Positions 24,088-38,100 of a stretch of 64,000 bases of DNA are shown piece by piece (positions within the stretch are counted from its first letter, which is position 1; every line of letters starts with the position of its first letter). The stretch is from positions 1,240,001 through 1,304,000 of the forward strand of contig JBBELK010000032.1 in assembly GCA_037783545.1 (NCBI GenBank), in the 5' to 3' direction. Under the pieces are notes generated by a model, which was not told where the DNA came from, ran no database searches, and saw only the letters and a list, made by a program, of their open reading frames with translations. The stretch is from Henricia sp. BOLD:AAB3569. Its lineage: Eukaryota; Echinodermata; Asteroidea; Spinulosida; Echinasteridae. The position numbers and the translations under genes are program-made.

Positions 24088-26550
24088 AGCGAGTATTTCA
24101 CGCTGAGAAGCGAGTATCGGTTCACAATCAAACGCTGTAGCGGAATGCGTACGTCAGAACGTCTTACACCGACCGTGTTAATGTGTGCGTGTGTTGCACC
24201 CTGCTGGTTTGTCAAGCACGAAACACGACGTCATGTCGATCAAGTTCACTTTCACGTACAACTGATGTGACCAGCCCAGCTTGTGATAACAATGTTTGTT
24301 TTCATACACAGGCTTCGACCAATCACACCAGCTGGATAATGTAATACCCCTGGCGGTGCGACTTAAGTGTTACTGATAGTGGCCTGAAGTTGTTCATGAA
24401 TGGCCGTAGTAAAGTGGGCGGAGTTATCTACAATTTTAGTTAAAGGCGACATGTCACGATTATCGTGAGAAAGAGCAAGTACGCAAAATTAGCAACCATT
24501 CGCAGTGTAGTGCACATTGTCATCTCATAATATCTCGGAAGACGACATCCAGAATGTGGCGACATCCAGAATATGTCGTTATTCTTCGCACAGTTACAAA
24601 AATTAAAAAATTTCTCCGATCTCTCAAAAACACGAAATCGGCCATGATTGCGCTATAAACAATTCATGCCGCAAATAAAAAAAAATAGACGGGAAATTGG
24701 CCTTGCGTCAAGGCTGTTGAGACTTGGCCCGTGTTCAAAGCATTTTCTTCGAAATGTGATTTTGGGCTCGTTGCCAATTTCATAATTCCCGTGTCATTTT
24801 TTCACCTGTCGCGTTTCGGTTGCCGTCAAAACAGCCGGGATTATTACAGGCGAAAACCGAAGAGCGGATCGCAATTGAACTTTTGTTTGGAATGGTTTCC
24901 GATTATCAATAATTGTTTGTCCGTCCTCGCTCCCCTCCCCCGCGCTGCCCCATCCCTATAGGTGGGGGTTTGGTCACAGGGTCGGATTTTAACCCACTGA
25001 AATAAACATGTCTGTGCATCTGATAGCTGAACGCACATGCTATGCACCCGTGGTGTTTTTGTCACCTACATTTTGCCCCACCCCGGCCCGTGGGGTCGAT
25101 TTTGTCTCCAGAAAAGCGACAATCCCCACCTTTTAGATGGGGTAGCCCGGGGGTTTGGGGGAAACAATAGATAATGTGCAAATAATTGCGATTTCATTTG
25201 AATGACTTCATTTTCAAAACAAAAGTTGTAATTAAAATTGGAAAGAATATCTTGCAAACCTGATACCGTACAAAATACTTAAGTTAAAATTCCTGGAATT
25301 TTTGTATTCTACATGTCCATATTTTTTTTCTCTAGAAAATGGATTTCGTTAATAAAACATGAAATTTGCAATATCCAATTTGGATATAAAAGTGAAAAAG
25401 TTGGTGTAATCACTGCACTGCTTTATGGAATCGACCTTATAAAAATGAGAGCACACCATGCACGCTGCTTACCCATGATGATTCAGACAGTCAAAATAGG
25501 TGTTTCGCAATATTTGGGGGGCTTTACTGTTTGGTGTTTACAAATCCTTTACGGGTTTTTAACTTTGTTAAAAAAGACTGTCATTGTATCGGTTGTACTT
25601 ATCTTATCAGTATATAAGCACGCCATTACCCCACCGAGTGCTGACCCAAGAGAGTGATCTTGAAAAACAACGTGTTTGTCTCCTAGCATCAGACGGAGGT
25701 TTCAGAACCACAAAGCCGTATAGCCCGTTAACTTGGAGGAGGTAGATTGAACAAATTTCGATCTTTCGTAAGTCCTCTTCTCTATAATCTAGATCAAGCT
25801 CCAGGGGATGTTTTTCAAAACGTTTAACTGTTTTTCCCTCTCTGGAATAATTTTTGGAAAATACCGCCGATAAATCCTTTAGCCCGAGCTATTGAAGAGC
25901 GGCACTTTATACATAATTGCCTTCACAATAACCATGAGCAAGCGTGCTTAGACAGTTTTGCCATTTCATGAAATACAGTGATTTTTGTTTTTTTAAAGAA
26001 ATACTCAAAGAAATTCCTCAACCCCTCCCCCGGACTGCCCTATACCCAAGCAGTGGGGATTGTCACTTTTTATGTGACAAAATCCCCACCCCTAGTCAAA
26101 ATTTAGGTGACAAAAATCCCCACTCATGGTTGCAGAACATGCATGTTTTGCTCCCATGTGCACTAAATATTTGATTTCTATGCGTCAAAATTCCCTGTCC
26201 ATGGGAGAAATGGGGGGTTGAAAATGTGATCTAGTCACGCTCCTTTAAATGAAGAGAAAAATTCTTGCCAAATCTTCTTGGGAAATTAATTAACTGCTCA
26301 GACACAAATCACTTCAGTAACCTTTTAACGATGCACATAGGCCTACAATCTTTTCAATTCAGGAAAACCAAAAACCTAAAACAAATTTATAAATTTGACG
26401 TGGGTAAAAAAAAAGGATTAAATTAAGCTATTAAATAAGCTTCCAAATAATGTACACAAAATTGTAATACCACAAAACTTGATCGAGAAATGGACAAAAG
26501 TACCGCTAGAAGCAAATAACAGCCTCCGAAAAATTAAAGGAAAAAAAAAT
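24088..26550. other. intergenic tract upstream of the ADAMTS gene
   Basis: Should contain the ADAMTS promoter near 24,100-24,400, but no TATA box or clear initiator was recognised. Contains repeat A (25,310-25,445) and copies of the ATCCCCACC-type TIR element (24,905-25,180; 26,020-26,230). No gene recognised. Confidence 0.5.
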
Positions 26551-26689
26551 GGAAGAAGGCCCAAAAGTTTCCTACAGTGCCCAGTGCGCAAGCCACCAAC
26601 GGATCGCCGTCGGCTGGGAAGTGGCTGGTCAGCATCGGCACGCAGACCCACCACCACCAGCATCTCGCAAGTGGCATGCAAACGGAGTT

Positions 26690-27180
26690 TTACCGCCCCC
26701 GAGCCACAAGTCAAGCCAGTGGACCATCAGTGGCAGCCAGCGACAACCTAACCAGTGGTCTGCCGACCTAAACCCGCCAGCGGACCACTAGCGGTATCCA
26801 GCGGCAAACCACCAGCGGTCTGTCGCTCCTAAGCCGCTAGCGGAACAATAGCAGTAGCCAGCGGCATACCACCAGTGGCCTGCTCCCCTAAACCACCGGC
26901 GGAGCACTAGCAGTAGTCAGGGACAAACCACCAGTGGTATGCCACTCCCAAACTGCCAGCCGGCCACTAGCGGCAAACCACAAGTGGTCTGCCATTCTAA
27001 AACTGCAAGCAGACCACTAGAAGTAGCTAGTGCCAAACCAGAAGTGGTCTGCCGTTCTAAAACCGCCAGCGGATCAACAGCGGTAGCCATTGGCAAACCA
27101 CCAGTGGTCTGGCACTCTAAAACCGCCAGTGGTCCACTATCGGTATGCCAACGGCGGACCGCTAAAAGTCTGCCACCGGC
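26690..27180 (+). repeat. minisatellite, ~60-bp unit, about eight copies
   Basis: Diverged units of the form CAAACCACCAGTGGTCTGCC ... CCTAAACCGCCAGCGGACCAC ... TAGCGGTAGCCAGCGG, starting every 50-60 bases. Both strands are open across it because the period is a multiple of three in most units; these frames are not genes. Confidence 0.8.
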
Positions 27181-27554
27181 GCACAGTGGGGCCAGGATGA
27201 AGCGAAAGTGCGCCAAAATTAAATATTCGTCTCTAAACGTTTTAAAACCCATATAATGCAATGGTAATATTTTTAAACGAGTGTGATGTCGTTATAATGG
27301 TAAATTATGATTGGGACGTGTTTTTTTTGCATGAACTAAACGGTTTTAAAACTCCAAAAGCGGGCATGGGGGTTTATAAAATAATGCTCGTTATAATAAT
27401 GACAGGTAAATTTTTTTTTGTGATTCTGTGAGTCCCTAGGAAGTGTCTCTGGTAGGACAGACGATGTATTAGTGGCTCCAAGACCTTTGTCGTTTGTTTG
27501 TTCTTGTACTAGCGCGCCCTCTGTTGTGTGGTTGACCAAATAGATGTCTAGTGC

Positions 27555-27970
27555 AGGTTTCACACTACTCTTAAATTACCAGGGTAACTATTTACCCGGG
27601 TAACTATTTACCCGGGTAACTATTTACCCGGGTAGTTGTCCATACCCTGGTAGAAATTAACCCGGAGAATCGGTTTCACACTACAAAACTAACCCCGCAC
27701 AAGGCCCGTGGCCGTACCCGGGTAGAAGAAAACCTTGAGCTTTCAGACTATAAAGGTATCCCGGAGAATCGTCTCAAGGCCGCCGTTAACCCCGAGATTG
27801 GTGGGTTAACCCACCTCGCGAGCAGGGTTAGAAGTTTTGAGGCAGTTAACCCGGAGAATTGCTAACCCCGAGAAGTGTAATCTGAACGCTCCGAATTACC
27901 CAGGTAATCTCGGGGTAAAATTTTTCGTTAACCCCGAGATAACCCGGGTAACAGCATAGTCTGAAACCTC
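27555..27970. mobile_element. TIR element with CCCGGGTAA repeats
   Basis: Left AGGTTTCACACTACTCTTAA, right TAGTCTGAAACCT. Inside are three tandem CTATTTACCCGGGTAA units (27,587-27,635) and many AACCCGGAGAAT-like motifs. Related GGGGTTAA-rich sequence at 10,850-11,290. Confidence 0.65.
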
Positions 27971-28898
27971 TATAACTGAAATACAACCCGTCAATCACGC
28001 AAGTAGTTCAGTATGGGTTTTACAAAAACAGCTTAACATCCAAGGTGGCAGGTCGTGGCAGCTAAATTTGGTTTTAAAATGTTCTCGAGTTTTTATGCTT
28101 TCAGGAAAAATAAGAATTAAAGGCAGCAATGTGTATTTCCAAAGTTATAAAGCACACTACTTTTTGACATGATTTGTTTGTGTTTGTCCGAGATTTTTTT
28201 CGCATGAAATACAGAAGTCAAAATGGAACAAAATTGCACGGTTAGTGACATAGCATTAAATATATTAAATATTAAACGACACGTGACCTGCTATCGTCCA
28301 ATCAGATCACAAGGGTCTACTTGGGCGTTATATAATCATCGTTAGTTAATGAAGCGTGCATTTAAATTTCATTTAACGAAGACCCGAACGAAAAGCTGTA
28401 CTGTTCACATTGGGCAACTAACGAAGATTGAATGAAGCTGTGCGATGCACCCATCTCATTGTCCCCCATCTCGTTTTGTCCGGTGGCGCGGCCCGGACAG
28501 AATCATCACAGGTACTGTTAACGCCCAGACAAAAAATTTCGCCCCGGACAAAAAAAGGAAAAATATATATTTTCCACTTTGAAACACTATGAAAGTACAG
28601 CCATGTCATTTCGAAGTTAGGTTAAAATTCTCGGAACGTGATTCGCTAACCACTGGTGTCATTATCACGATTGTCATTCACTTAGCACGCATCGGCGACC
28701 CAAATCCACGTCAATAAAAAAAAAGTCAATGACAGTTGCGTGGATTTTTCTTAAACAGCGCACTCAAGTGGCGATTGTGTTAACCTGTTGAGAGCGCTGT
28801 ATGCTCAGGAGTACATTTACATCAGAAAAACTCTCGAATATTTGTAAAACGAAGATATTTCTCTTGTGAGAACGGGGTCTAAGTCACACTTTCGACGT

Positions 28899-29186
28899 CT
28901 ATTTTCCCATCCAATGTTTTAGCACAGAATACGCTGCATCCAGCGTACCCAACATAGAATGTGTTCCCTGACATCGTAACATCAACGTGCCAGCAATGGC
29001 CTCATGGCCTGCTGACCTCAGCTGATCGGCAATGACCTTGACCTTTGACCTGAAGTCCCCAGCTTGTGGTGAGGTCAGAAGGTACTCTACTAGGGGTGGG
29101 TAGTAGGGCGTGGTCGCGACCTTTGCCGTCAGTCCGTTACCAAGGAGAAGGTGAAATAAATGGTTGTCGTAGCAACTTGGAGAAAT
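28899..29186 (-). CDS. NBAS: NBAS terminal exon with stop
   Basis: 288 nt, 95 codons and TAG at 28901-28899. Ends with YYPPLVEYLLTS, then AGHEAIAGTLMLRCQGTHS, and VLKHWMGK. This is the vertebrate C-terminus pattern FYPRIVDHLLAS...AGHEAEAGSLLLAVRGTHQ...QHWV. Acceptor TTTACCCTTTACAG. I saw no canonical AATAAA or ATTAAA on the minus strand in the first several hundred bases downstream, so the 3' end is undefined. Confidence 0.94.
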   Translation of the reverse strand: MSPSCYDNHLFHLLLGNGLTAKVATTPYYPPLVEYLLTSPQAGDFRSKVKVIADQLRSAGHEAIAGTLMLRCQGTHSMLGTLDAAYSVLKHWMGK

Positions 29187-32100
29187 CTGTAAAGGGTAAA
29201 ATGGAAAAATACAACACATGTATTATGTATCAAAAAAAGTCCTACTTTTGAGCAACCTTGTCATTTTTCAACGGATTTAATACAAAAATTAACAAAATTG
29301 ATTTAGTGTGTTTCATCAGCTTTGACCAAGAGGTTAAGATTTAAAAGCCATACGAAAAAAGTCAATTTCAGAATTCGCCACTTTTGACTTGGCCCCCTTC
29401 AATGTCATTACATTGCTGGAGACCGTGGTGGAATGTGTGCTGCAGCCGAAAGCTTCTGAAGAAAGACAGGATCACTCCATATACATGTACATGTACATGT
29501 ATATTGCAAACCATCTCGATTGTTTCGCGCAATTGTGGGGTGTTATGGCCGAGCGGTCTAGTGCGTCGAACTCAAGTTCCTGTAGGAGCCAATTCTAGAA
29601 TGTGGGTTCGATGCCGGGCCGTGACACTTGTGCTCTTGAGCAAGGCACTTAATCACACTTGTTCCGTCCTTCGGAAGGGATGTAAAGCAGTTGGTCCAGT
29701 GTGTTATGTTTCGGTAACGCACTTTAAAGATCCCAGTGCATACTTTCGTGAAGAGCAAGGGGAGAGATTCCCCGGTGTCTCTGGCCGTTTCTAATTCAAC
29801 TTAGAAGTTGATAGTTATTCGAATATCTATGTTAATTGATCCCATTCCTGTAATTGGCGGTCCTTCATCAAGAGGTGCAAAGGAATCGCAGACAGACAAT
29901 GGCGGATGCAAAGTCAAAAGTAGCATATTCTGAAATTTAGGTTTGTTTTTGTTTCGTATGTTTTTTATATCTCATCCTCTTGGACAAATTGTGGTTACAT
30001 GGCTCCATTATTGTGCAGTATAGTCAGGGAACTAGCCATAATAGAACGGTAGTTTTGCACAATAGACCATTTGCACAGGCGGCCATTACAGGTGGCAGTC
30101 ACATTGTCACCGTGCGTAGGCACTTTGTGGATCTACTGTCACATCATTTAAATATGAAAATCTGGCCCCTGTCACAGCGGCGTAGCTACGGGAGGGCCTG
30201 GGGGGTGCTCCTCTAGGTAAAGCATAAGCAATCATAAAAACAAAAAAGAAAGAAAAAGAAATAGCATAATGCTTACTGTCTTCTGTTGATGCATGTATTC
30301 TACAATGACTGGATATAGTCTGGTGTCCTTGGTGATCAAGACGAGCTTCATAGCAGTCAGAATGCAGCCTTGGCTAACCAACTCGTGGTACAAGACTTCA
30401 ACACACTGAGAAAAGAAATACAGCCAAATTGGGATTTTAGATTTGAAACTCGAGTCTCTAATACCAGCTCAGCTGGTACAGCATCTGCCCAGTGTGTCAG
30501 AGGTTTCGGGGGAAACCTTAGGAGTACACCACTGTGCCTCGTACGTAGCTCAGTTGGAAGAGCATCTGCCCGGTGTGTCAGAGGTCCTGGAGAAACCTGA
30601 GGGAGTATACCACTGTGTCTCATAGCTCTGCAAAGACTATGCCCACGGGCATAGTCAGAATCCTGTATGCGTGGGGTCTAGCTAATTCAATGCCCCCACT
30701 TTTAACCAATCGGATGACAGAAATCTGCACATGAGGTATATAAAAGAAAATATGGCCTAAATAAAAATCTCTACAGTTTTCTTCATAAATTTAAACAAGA
30801 ATGAATTTCGGATGGATTTTTGACACTACGACTTGATAAAAATAGAGTATTAATTCCTCCAGAACCTTTATTCTTACCTCAGAATTGATTAGCCGATGTT
30901 CCTGCAAATATTCAAAGACGTTCAGCAGTGCATCAGTGTGTTTAGAGCTCTCTGGATGTTGAATCCAGGCAAGCAACAGTTTGACCCAGGGATGATGTGA
31001 GGGGTCATCGCTATAGAAACAAACAGAAAATAACAGTTGTGTATTTGAAATTAGAGACAGATTACATGATTAGAAAACTTTTAAAAACAGGAACAACAGC
31101 ATTACATAACTAAAGAATAATGTTGATAAACTGTCTTGTAGAAATTTCAGCCACATAGATGCAGTAATATTTCAGAAAACCTGAAAAATCCATGCATGGT
31201 TTTTGTGCTGAATGAATGGTAAAAAAGTTGTCTGCAAATACATTTTTTAAAATCCACCTGCAGTTATCAATTTCTGCCACAAAGGTACCATTTTACATGA
31301 ACAAAAATCATGCAGTGCCCGTTGCCATCAACACTTTTAGTCAGATTTTTTTGTCAACTCGTGTTAAAAGTGAAATTTGGGGTAACTGCAAATGATATAT
31401 TGGGGCTTCAACATATCCGTGTTAGTTGACAGCCTCACCCAAGCTCGCTGGTTTGTAGAGGCGGCCATTGTTGCAGTAACTGTGATAGCGCCCTCAGTTG
31501 TTCCATCGCGTCACTGCTTTCAAGCAAGGAATTAAACAGTTGACAACGAGCATCGTCTGAGGCCAGATCTGAATTCAGAACCTATCAGATTAAAGAAAAA
31601 CAAAAGCATTTGAAAGGTCCAAAATACATCGTATCACTTGCAATATGTGACCTAAGTGAGACGTATGTTCAGCAGGCTGGGTTGGGTCTTTGCAACCAAA
31701 CGCTTATTAAATTACACATGACCCGAATAAACAGCAGTCAATATTTGTTTTATATACCGAAAGTGTAGACTGTTGTCATTTGGTTGGTTAAAAGTAACGA
31801 TACACAGTCACAGTCATGACAGTGGTCCTTCGAGTTTCAATTTCAGAAGCTGGTCTACGGTGGAAAAGTTGTATATTTTAATACAGCAAACAATTGTAGC
31901 ATAATCACCTGGCACAGTTTTCACTGTAGGCCACAGTTTTCACTGTAGGCCGACAGACAACAAAACGACTTCGTCGAGATTCCGCCATTACCGTCCTGAT
32001 GAATGTTTACGTGAAGCGCCCAGCTGCATAGTTGGTGCACAGCTATGCTAACACATGTAATGCGCGCGTCCGGAACCCGCTAAATGACTATGCCTGGGGC

Positions 32101-35100
32101 ATGGCAAAGACTATGCCCGGTGGACATATACGCACCGGGTCTAGCTGATTCAATGCCCCCACTTTTAACCAACCAGATGACAGGAATCTACACATGAGGT
32201 ATAATGCTCTTTATTTAGAAAGGAAAACAAGGGAGGGCATATTTCGGGGGCATGCATTCTGAGGGAGGCCTATTTGGTCTTTTGCAGGGCCATGCAGACC
32301 CACTTGAAGGCAAAAATCCCCCAAAATACCCCTAACCCGCAAAATTTGGAACCCACATGGACTTTTACCAGCATAGAGCGATTCGACCCCCTGGGCATAA
32401 ATGCTTTTAAAAAAAAAAGACTTCTGAAACAAGAGAAGGGAGATTGGACAGGTCATAGGTTGGGATGGGGGGAGGGGGGAGGGGAGGGGGTGCGCTGTAT
32501 ACTGTACATAACAAGTGCCACACCCAAAAATGCATGAACAACACATCTTTAACTCTTTCACTACGACGCGCCGCTCACAGCGGCTCGAGAAAAGTCTACT
32601 TTTGGACGGACACATAAACAAACGATAGCCTTCAATTAATTACGTCACAGACCTTGAAAAAATTCCGTAGTGAAATAGTTAAGTTTTATGATTATAAGAA
32701 TATCACTTAATGCAGCAAAGGGGCAACCCACTGGTAAGACTTTGCCAGACGACCACCAACATTTTGGCTAAAAGACACCAATTGGGCACCAAATTTCTGT
32801 ACCCGAAGCTTCCAAAAATGGTTCCATACCTAACTGGTTCTAGACCTAATAACAATGGTTCTCGATTTTAAAAAGATGGTTTTTGACCTAAAAAAATTTT
32901 TTTGACTTCAAAATATTGGGGCTACAACAAATTGTCGCCCTAACCGACCGCGTCGCCCTTATATGACTCTCTACACAAAAAGTGTCGCCCCATTAGATAA
33001 AATAGAGAAATAATAATCAATAAAATGAAAACGTATATTGCTGAGCAGCCTCTATTTAAGTCATGAATTTCTTATGTCATTTTGAAACACCCCTTATAGC
33101 TACCTGTTGTTTCCAGAGGGGGGACACAAGTGCCTCCGTACGATAGAACAGCAACAAGAGCGACTCATCCTCTCCAAGCTCAAACGTCTGCATCAAATTG
33201 CAACACGTCAGACAACAATCATTAATCATTTCAGTTAAATTTCAAACTTAAAGGCAGAACACATGATTGGTAAACTGTTAAAACAGGCGTTATTTTCACT
33301 CGTGATTAAAAGCCCATAGCATGTTGATAAAACTGCCCTGTAAAAATTTCAGCCACATACAGTAGGTGCAGTAATACTTCTGAATGCTTGAAAAATCCAT
33401 GCATAGTTTTTGTGTTAAGTTGAACGGTGAAAAAGTCTTTTGCAAAATAATTTATCAGAAAACCACCCTTCAATTGTTAAATTCTCACACAAAATACCAT
33501 TTTGGACTGAAATAAAATCATCAACTTGAACGTTCACTTCTATTGAGAGTACACATGTAAAAACATAAACGAATAAAGTACTCGGGGCCAGTACATACAA
33601 CCAAGACCGCCTGAAGCTGAAACCGGTGATTTTAAAATTGGCCATAACGCATCATATTCACACCAAAATTGGTGAAAAAATATCCGTGCTCTTGCGGACT
33701 ACCAGCGTTGATATGCATGGTTTTCATATTACGTCCAGGGTTACCAGTTTATCTCACAGACGGAAATGAAATGTCAGATTAAAAATTTCATCAACTTTTT
33801 GTTGAATTAATTTTTCCCACAAGTAATAAATGAGATTTTAAGAATTTTTAAACTGGACCCCAAATTGTTTGGTAAAACTGCTCTCTTTTACGTGGAGACA
33901 AAATGGTACTGAAAAAAAGTTTGCTGTGTGTGCAGCTCCTATTCGCGGCGCCCGGAAATCGCCAAATCTCCGGGTACTCAGGGTCAACTTACAGTCTATT
34001 CAATTCAGTTTATTTAAATGTTGAATCCCTATGAACAAGAACGAGTACGAACCTTTTCCAGAATGCGTAAAAGATCAATACGCAACTTGGCATCTACGTT
34101 GCTATCACTGCAGAATGGTCTTAGGACATCAAGAACGTGACTGACGCACACCATCGTACCCCTAAAGTGTGAAATAACAAAAGCTGGAAATTTGTGAAAT
34201 TAAGGTCGGCCCTTGTACACTGTACTCGTGGTTGGATGCAAATATGACATCAAAGCAGCCGTTTTGGCAAAGGAAAACAGTTTTTTACTTTTTGCTAGCT
34301 GAAGGTAGCAAGAGCACATACCGAATATTTGTGACCGACTCTGGCAAAACCCGACGCTTCTCGGCATTTCCCATTACGTGATATGGGCCCACAACCTTAA
34401 CAAATGGCCTCTGGGACCAACTTGAAAATTTGGCAGAATTAACATCGGGATACATTCAAGATTTGTTTTGTTGTTTGAACTGTCTCAAAATTCCTCATAT
34501 TATTGACAAAAAATTTAATAATCAACTAGTTTGTCAAACTTAAAAGACCAATAGCTCCATTTCACTTTTTCTGATCTGTCATACTTTAATTGGTCATAAC
34601 TTCGCCAAAAATTATCAGAATTTCCTCAAACATGTTTTAAAAGATACCTTTTTGTATGCACACTAAGCTGATACCAAAACTTAAATTTTGAATTTTCATC
34701 ACAAGTGTTGGGTTTTGCTGGAGCCGGTCACATTTGATTTGGTAAAATGCTATTCGAATATTCGATGGACGACCAAATATTCAAATATCCAATTCGTTAG
34801 GCACAGCCTTAAGCCACAGTAGTAATACTGCAGAAAACCTGAAAAATCCACGCATGTTTTTTTGTGTTGAATAAATTTTAAAAAATTGTCTGCAGACAAT
34901 TAAAAAAAGCATATGTGTCTGTTTTCAATACCGGAGAGACCTTTTCCTCCAGGATTATATCTCTGTACAATGTCATTCATCTTCTCTCAAAACAAAATAA
35001 ATATCTTAAGATGGATCTAAGGAAATAACTTCAGCTAAAGAACTGCAACGAATAGTGCCATAACATATACCTTTCTGAAAGCCCTGTGTGCAAATTTCCA

Positions 35101-38100
35101 ATATACCGTATGTAACAAGGACACCAAAAAAGGTCACAAAGTATGTGTCCTGTGTTACATACGTTAAATAGGAAATTTGTACACAGAGTTTTCAGAAAGG
35201 TATGTTGTTGCACTATTTGTTGCTTAAGTTATCTTCTTAGATCTGTCTTAAGATATTTCTTTTGTTTTGAGAGAAGATAACTGGCATTGCATAGAGTTTA
35301 ATATGATCCTGGTGAAAAAGTCTCTCCAGTATTGAAAACAAACTTATATATCAGCTGGCAATTTCTACCACATAGGTACCATTGTACACAAAAAAACAAA
35401 CTCCTATGGTGTTTGTTATTAGTGCTCCACGACCAACACTTTTACTCAGGTTTTTCTTGTCAACTCGTGAAGTAAAACTTTGGGTAACTGCAAAAAATGT
35501 CTGGGGCTTTGAACCTTACCCTTGCTGGTCGTGTTTGCTGACTGTACCCAACAAGACCTCCATTAACTGCAACGGTTCTCCGTTCAACACCGGCGCCTTC
35601 ATCGCTCGACTGCGGTCCCCTTTCAGCAGACCGAGTAGTGTCCGTAGGGTGTGTTGAACGGCAGACAACGGTGTCTCATGGCTTGGAGAGGTCAATCTCA
35701 GGAGGTCAGAGGTCAACTCTAAGGTCGCGCCGCTGCTCAGAAGGTCAACAAGGAATGCTTTAAACTGGATACAATGAAAGCACAAAACAGTAAATGGTGA
35801 ATTCAAAAAATTGTTCGTACATAGTTTGACAGTATTTTTTCACCTATTAACTGGGGAAAGTCGGGCAGGGGTTTGGGTCGTATCTTAGTTGTCGTGTACC
35901 TGGTAGAAGGGCATATGAGCCAAGAATCAGTAACACCCGTCTGCCAGGCACTGATTTTTGGTACTGGACCGCTTATATGCCCTTGTACCAGGCACACAAC
36001 AAAGTGTTTTCCTGGAGGGATGGTTATCTCATTGAAGGGTTTATGACTCTGTAAGACTTGTTAAGCTCGCATGATAGCCAATCTCAATCAGTGAGGAACA
36101 ACTGCAATACCTTGTTTTGAGACCACCAGTTGGCTTCATAGCTGAATTGGTAGGGCATCACAAAAGCAGATGGTCTGTGGTTTGAATCAATTGTTTTTTT
36201 ACAGCATCCTGATTTTTCAAACTTATTGTCCACATTTGTATCAAAGTCTTTCATCCTGGCGGTCTGTGGTTCGATATCTCTAGCCATCTTTTTATTCAGC
36301 TCATGTGCGTGTTGTACTCACACGGTGCTGTCGTGTATTCTGCGCGCTGTCTGTGCGGTGTACACGCTACTTCTGGCCTCTTCGTGAAAAGACGTTTAGT
36401 AAAACAATTTCTGGGTAGCCGAGAAAAAAATGCTTGTTAAAGCGCGTGCGTAGTAGACTCATTTTTCGAGTAGACGAATGCCAGTTTACTACGCATGTGC
36501 GCAGTTCCTAGCCTGTGCACCCTGCGTGTGCTGGTAAACAGGAAAAAAATCCAAAGACACGTGATGGTGAATGCACTAGTCGGAAGAGTACTTTCATTCA
36601 TGGGGTACCATAGACAAGTGGTTTGGGTCGATGACTTGAAATGTTTAGATGTAAACTCGGTGTTGCGGGTTCAAAACCAGGTCATGGTAACTGTGCCCTT
36701 GAGCAAGAAAATCAACCACAATTGCCTCATCCTTCGGAAGGGATGTAAAGCCATTGGTCCAGTGTGTTGTGTAACGCACTTAAAGGATCCCAGCACTTTT
36801 TCGCGAAGAGAAAGGGGATTCCCCGGTGTATTTGGCTGTTGGCTGTCAAAGGCAATGAATGCATATGTATCTCGATGTTTAGGCGGTAAATCGTTGATGT
36901 AAAGCGCTGCGATACCTCGTCTAAGAGCGCTATATAAATGCCTAAATAATAATAATAATAATAATAATAATATGAATATATATGAGGTATCTTACCTTAT
37001 CAGGGTCGCCCTGTGTAAGGTCGTACTTGACAATAAACGTAGATGACGTCTCCTACAAAAAAATAAATTAATAATTAAATAAATAAACGACAAATATTAC
37101 GTACATCAATAGAATGCAAAGTGCACATCAATATTCTGGCCTTATTTTATTAACCCTTTCCCAATATTGTACAATTCATTTCACACAATCATTAAAATCT
37201 TCCACTAACGAAAATTTTGTCGCAGGTCTGGACCTCCGCCAAAATATCTCAAGGATTGTGAACATTTCTCAAGGAATGCTTGTCACTCTCAAGCATTGTT
37301 GTGCTTTAATTCACACGATGGCCGGTACTCTTGTAAGATTTTCTCAAGCATGTAAAAATATCTCAAGCCTTGCGAGTTTTTTGGCCTCGTGTGAAAAGGG
37401 CTCAAGTATTGAGCTTTTGATCGAAGTACCAGTATGAGAGTTTACTGTACATCACCTGATCGTATTCGACCAATAGCTGCATAATTCCCTCAGACTCCAA
37501 ACTCTTCAGATGCCGTACAAACTGCTGCAGTTTTTCCACCGCGGACTCCACCGTCAAGCTCCCAGTTGCTGCGGCGAGTTTTTGCTTCCCTGTCAGCTGT
37601 CGACTCATTTTCAAACCTCGGTTGACAATGTTCTGACGACACTCCAGTCCTAACTGCTCGGGAGATTTTTAACATTTGTAATTACAAAAAACGTCAGTTG
37701 TAAGTTTTGTCACATACACTTGCATTGAAGTTTGTAAAGCATGTATACAGGGTTGGCAATGTGCCCAGAAAGTCCCCCAAAAATTCCCCCACAAAACCCT
37801 TACACAATTAAATAGAAGTTAGGTGTGGTTCCAATAGTCAAATGCATTTATATCGCCTACGATGTTATATTTTTATCAGAAAATGATAATTGACGATGAA
37901 TTTGACGAAATGTGTATATACACACATTTTTTTACAAGGCACCCTAATATGAAGTAAGCTCCCGTCTACAATGGTGGATTTGTCCAGAAACTGGGCAAAG
38001 ATTGACGTTTTCGTGGACAACTCTTTCGTGTACTCCTTTTGCCACGAAGCTCCGGAAGTACCATCCGACTTTATCCGATAATTTATCGCAGGATGACGAC

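Noticed and set aside
26479..27261. Overlapping Pro/Ser/Thr-rich frames on both strands
   Set aside because: Produced by the 60-bp minisatellite; openness comes from the repeat composition.
29384..29794. 136-residue plus-strand frame
   Set aside because: Crosses a tRNA-derived SINE; similar frames at 36,495-36,902 come from another SINE copy.
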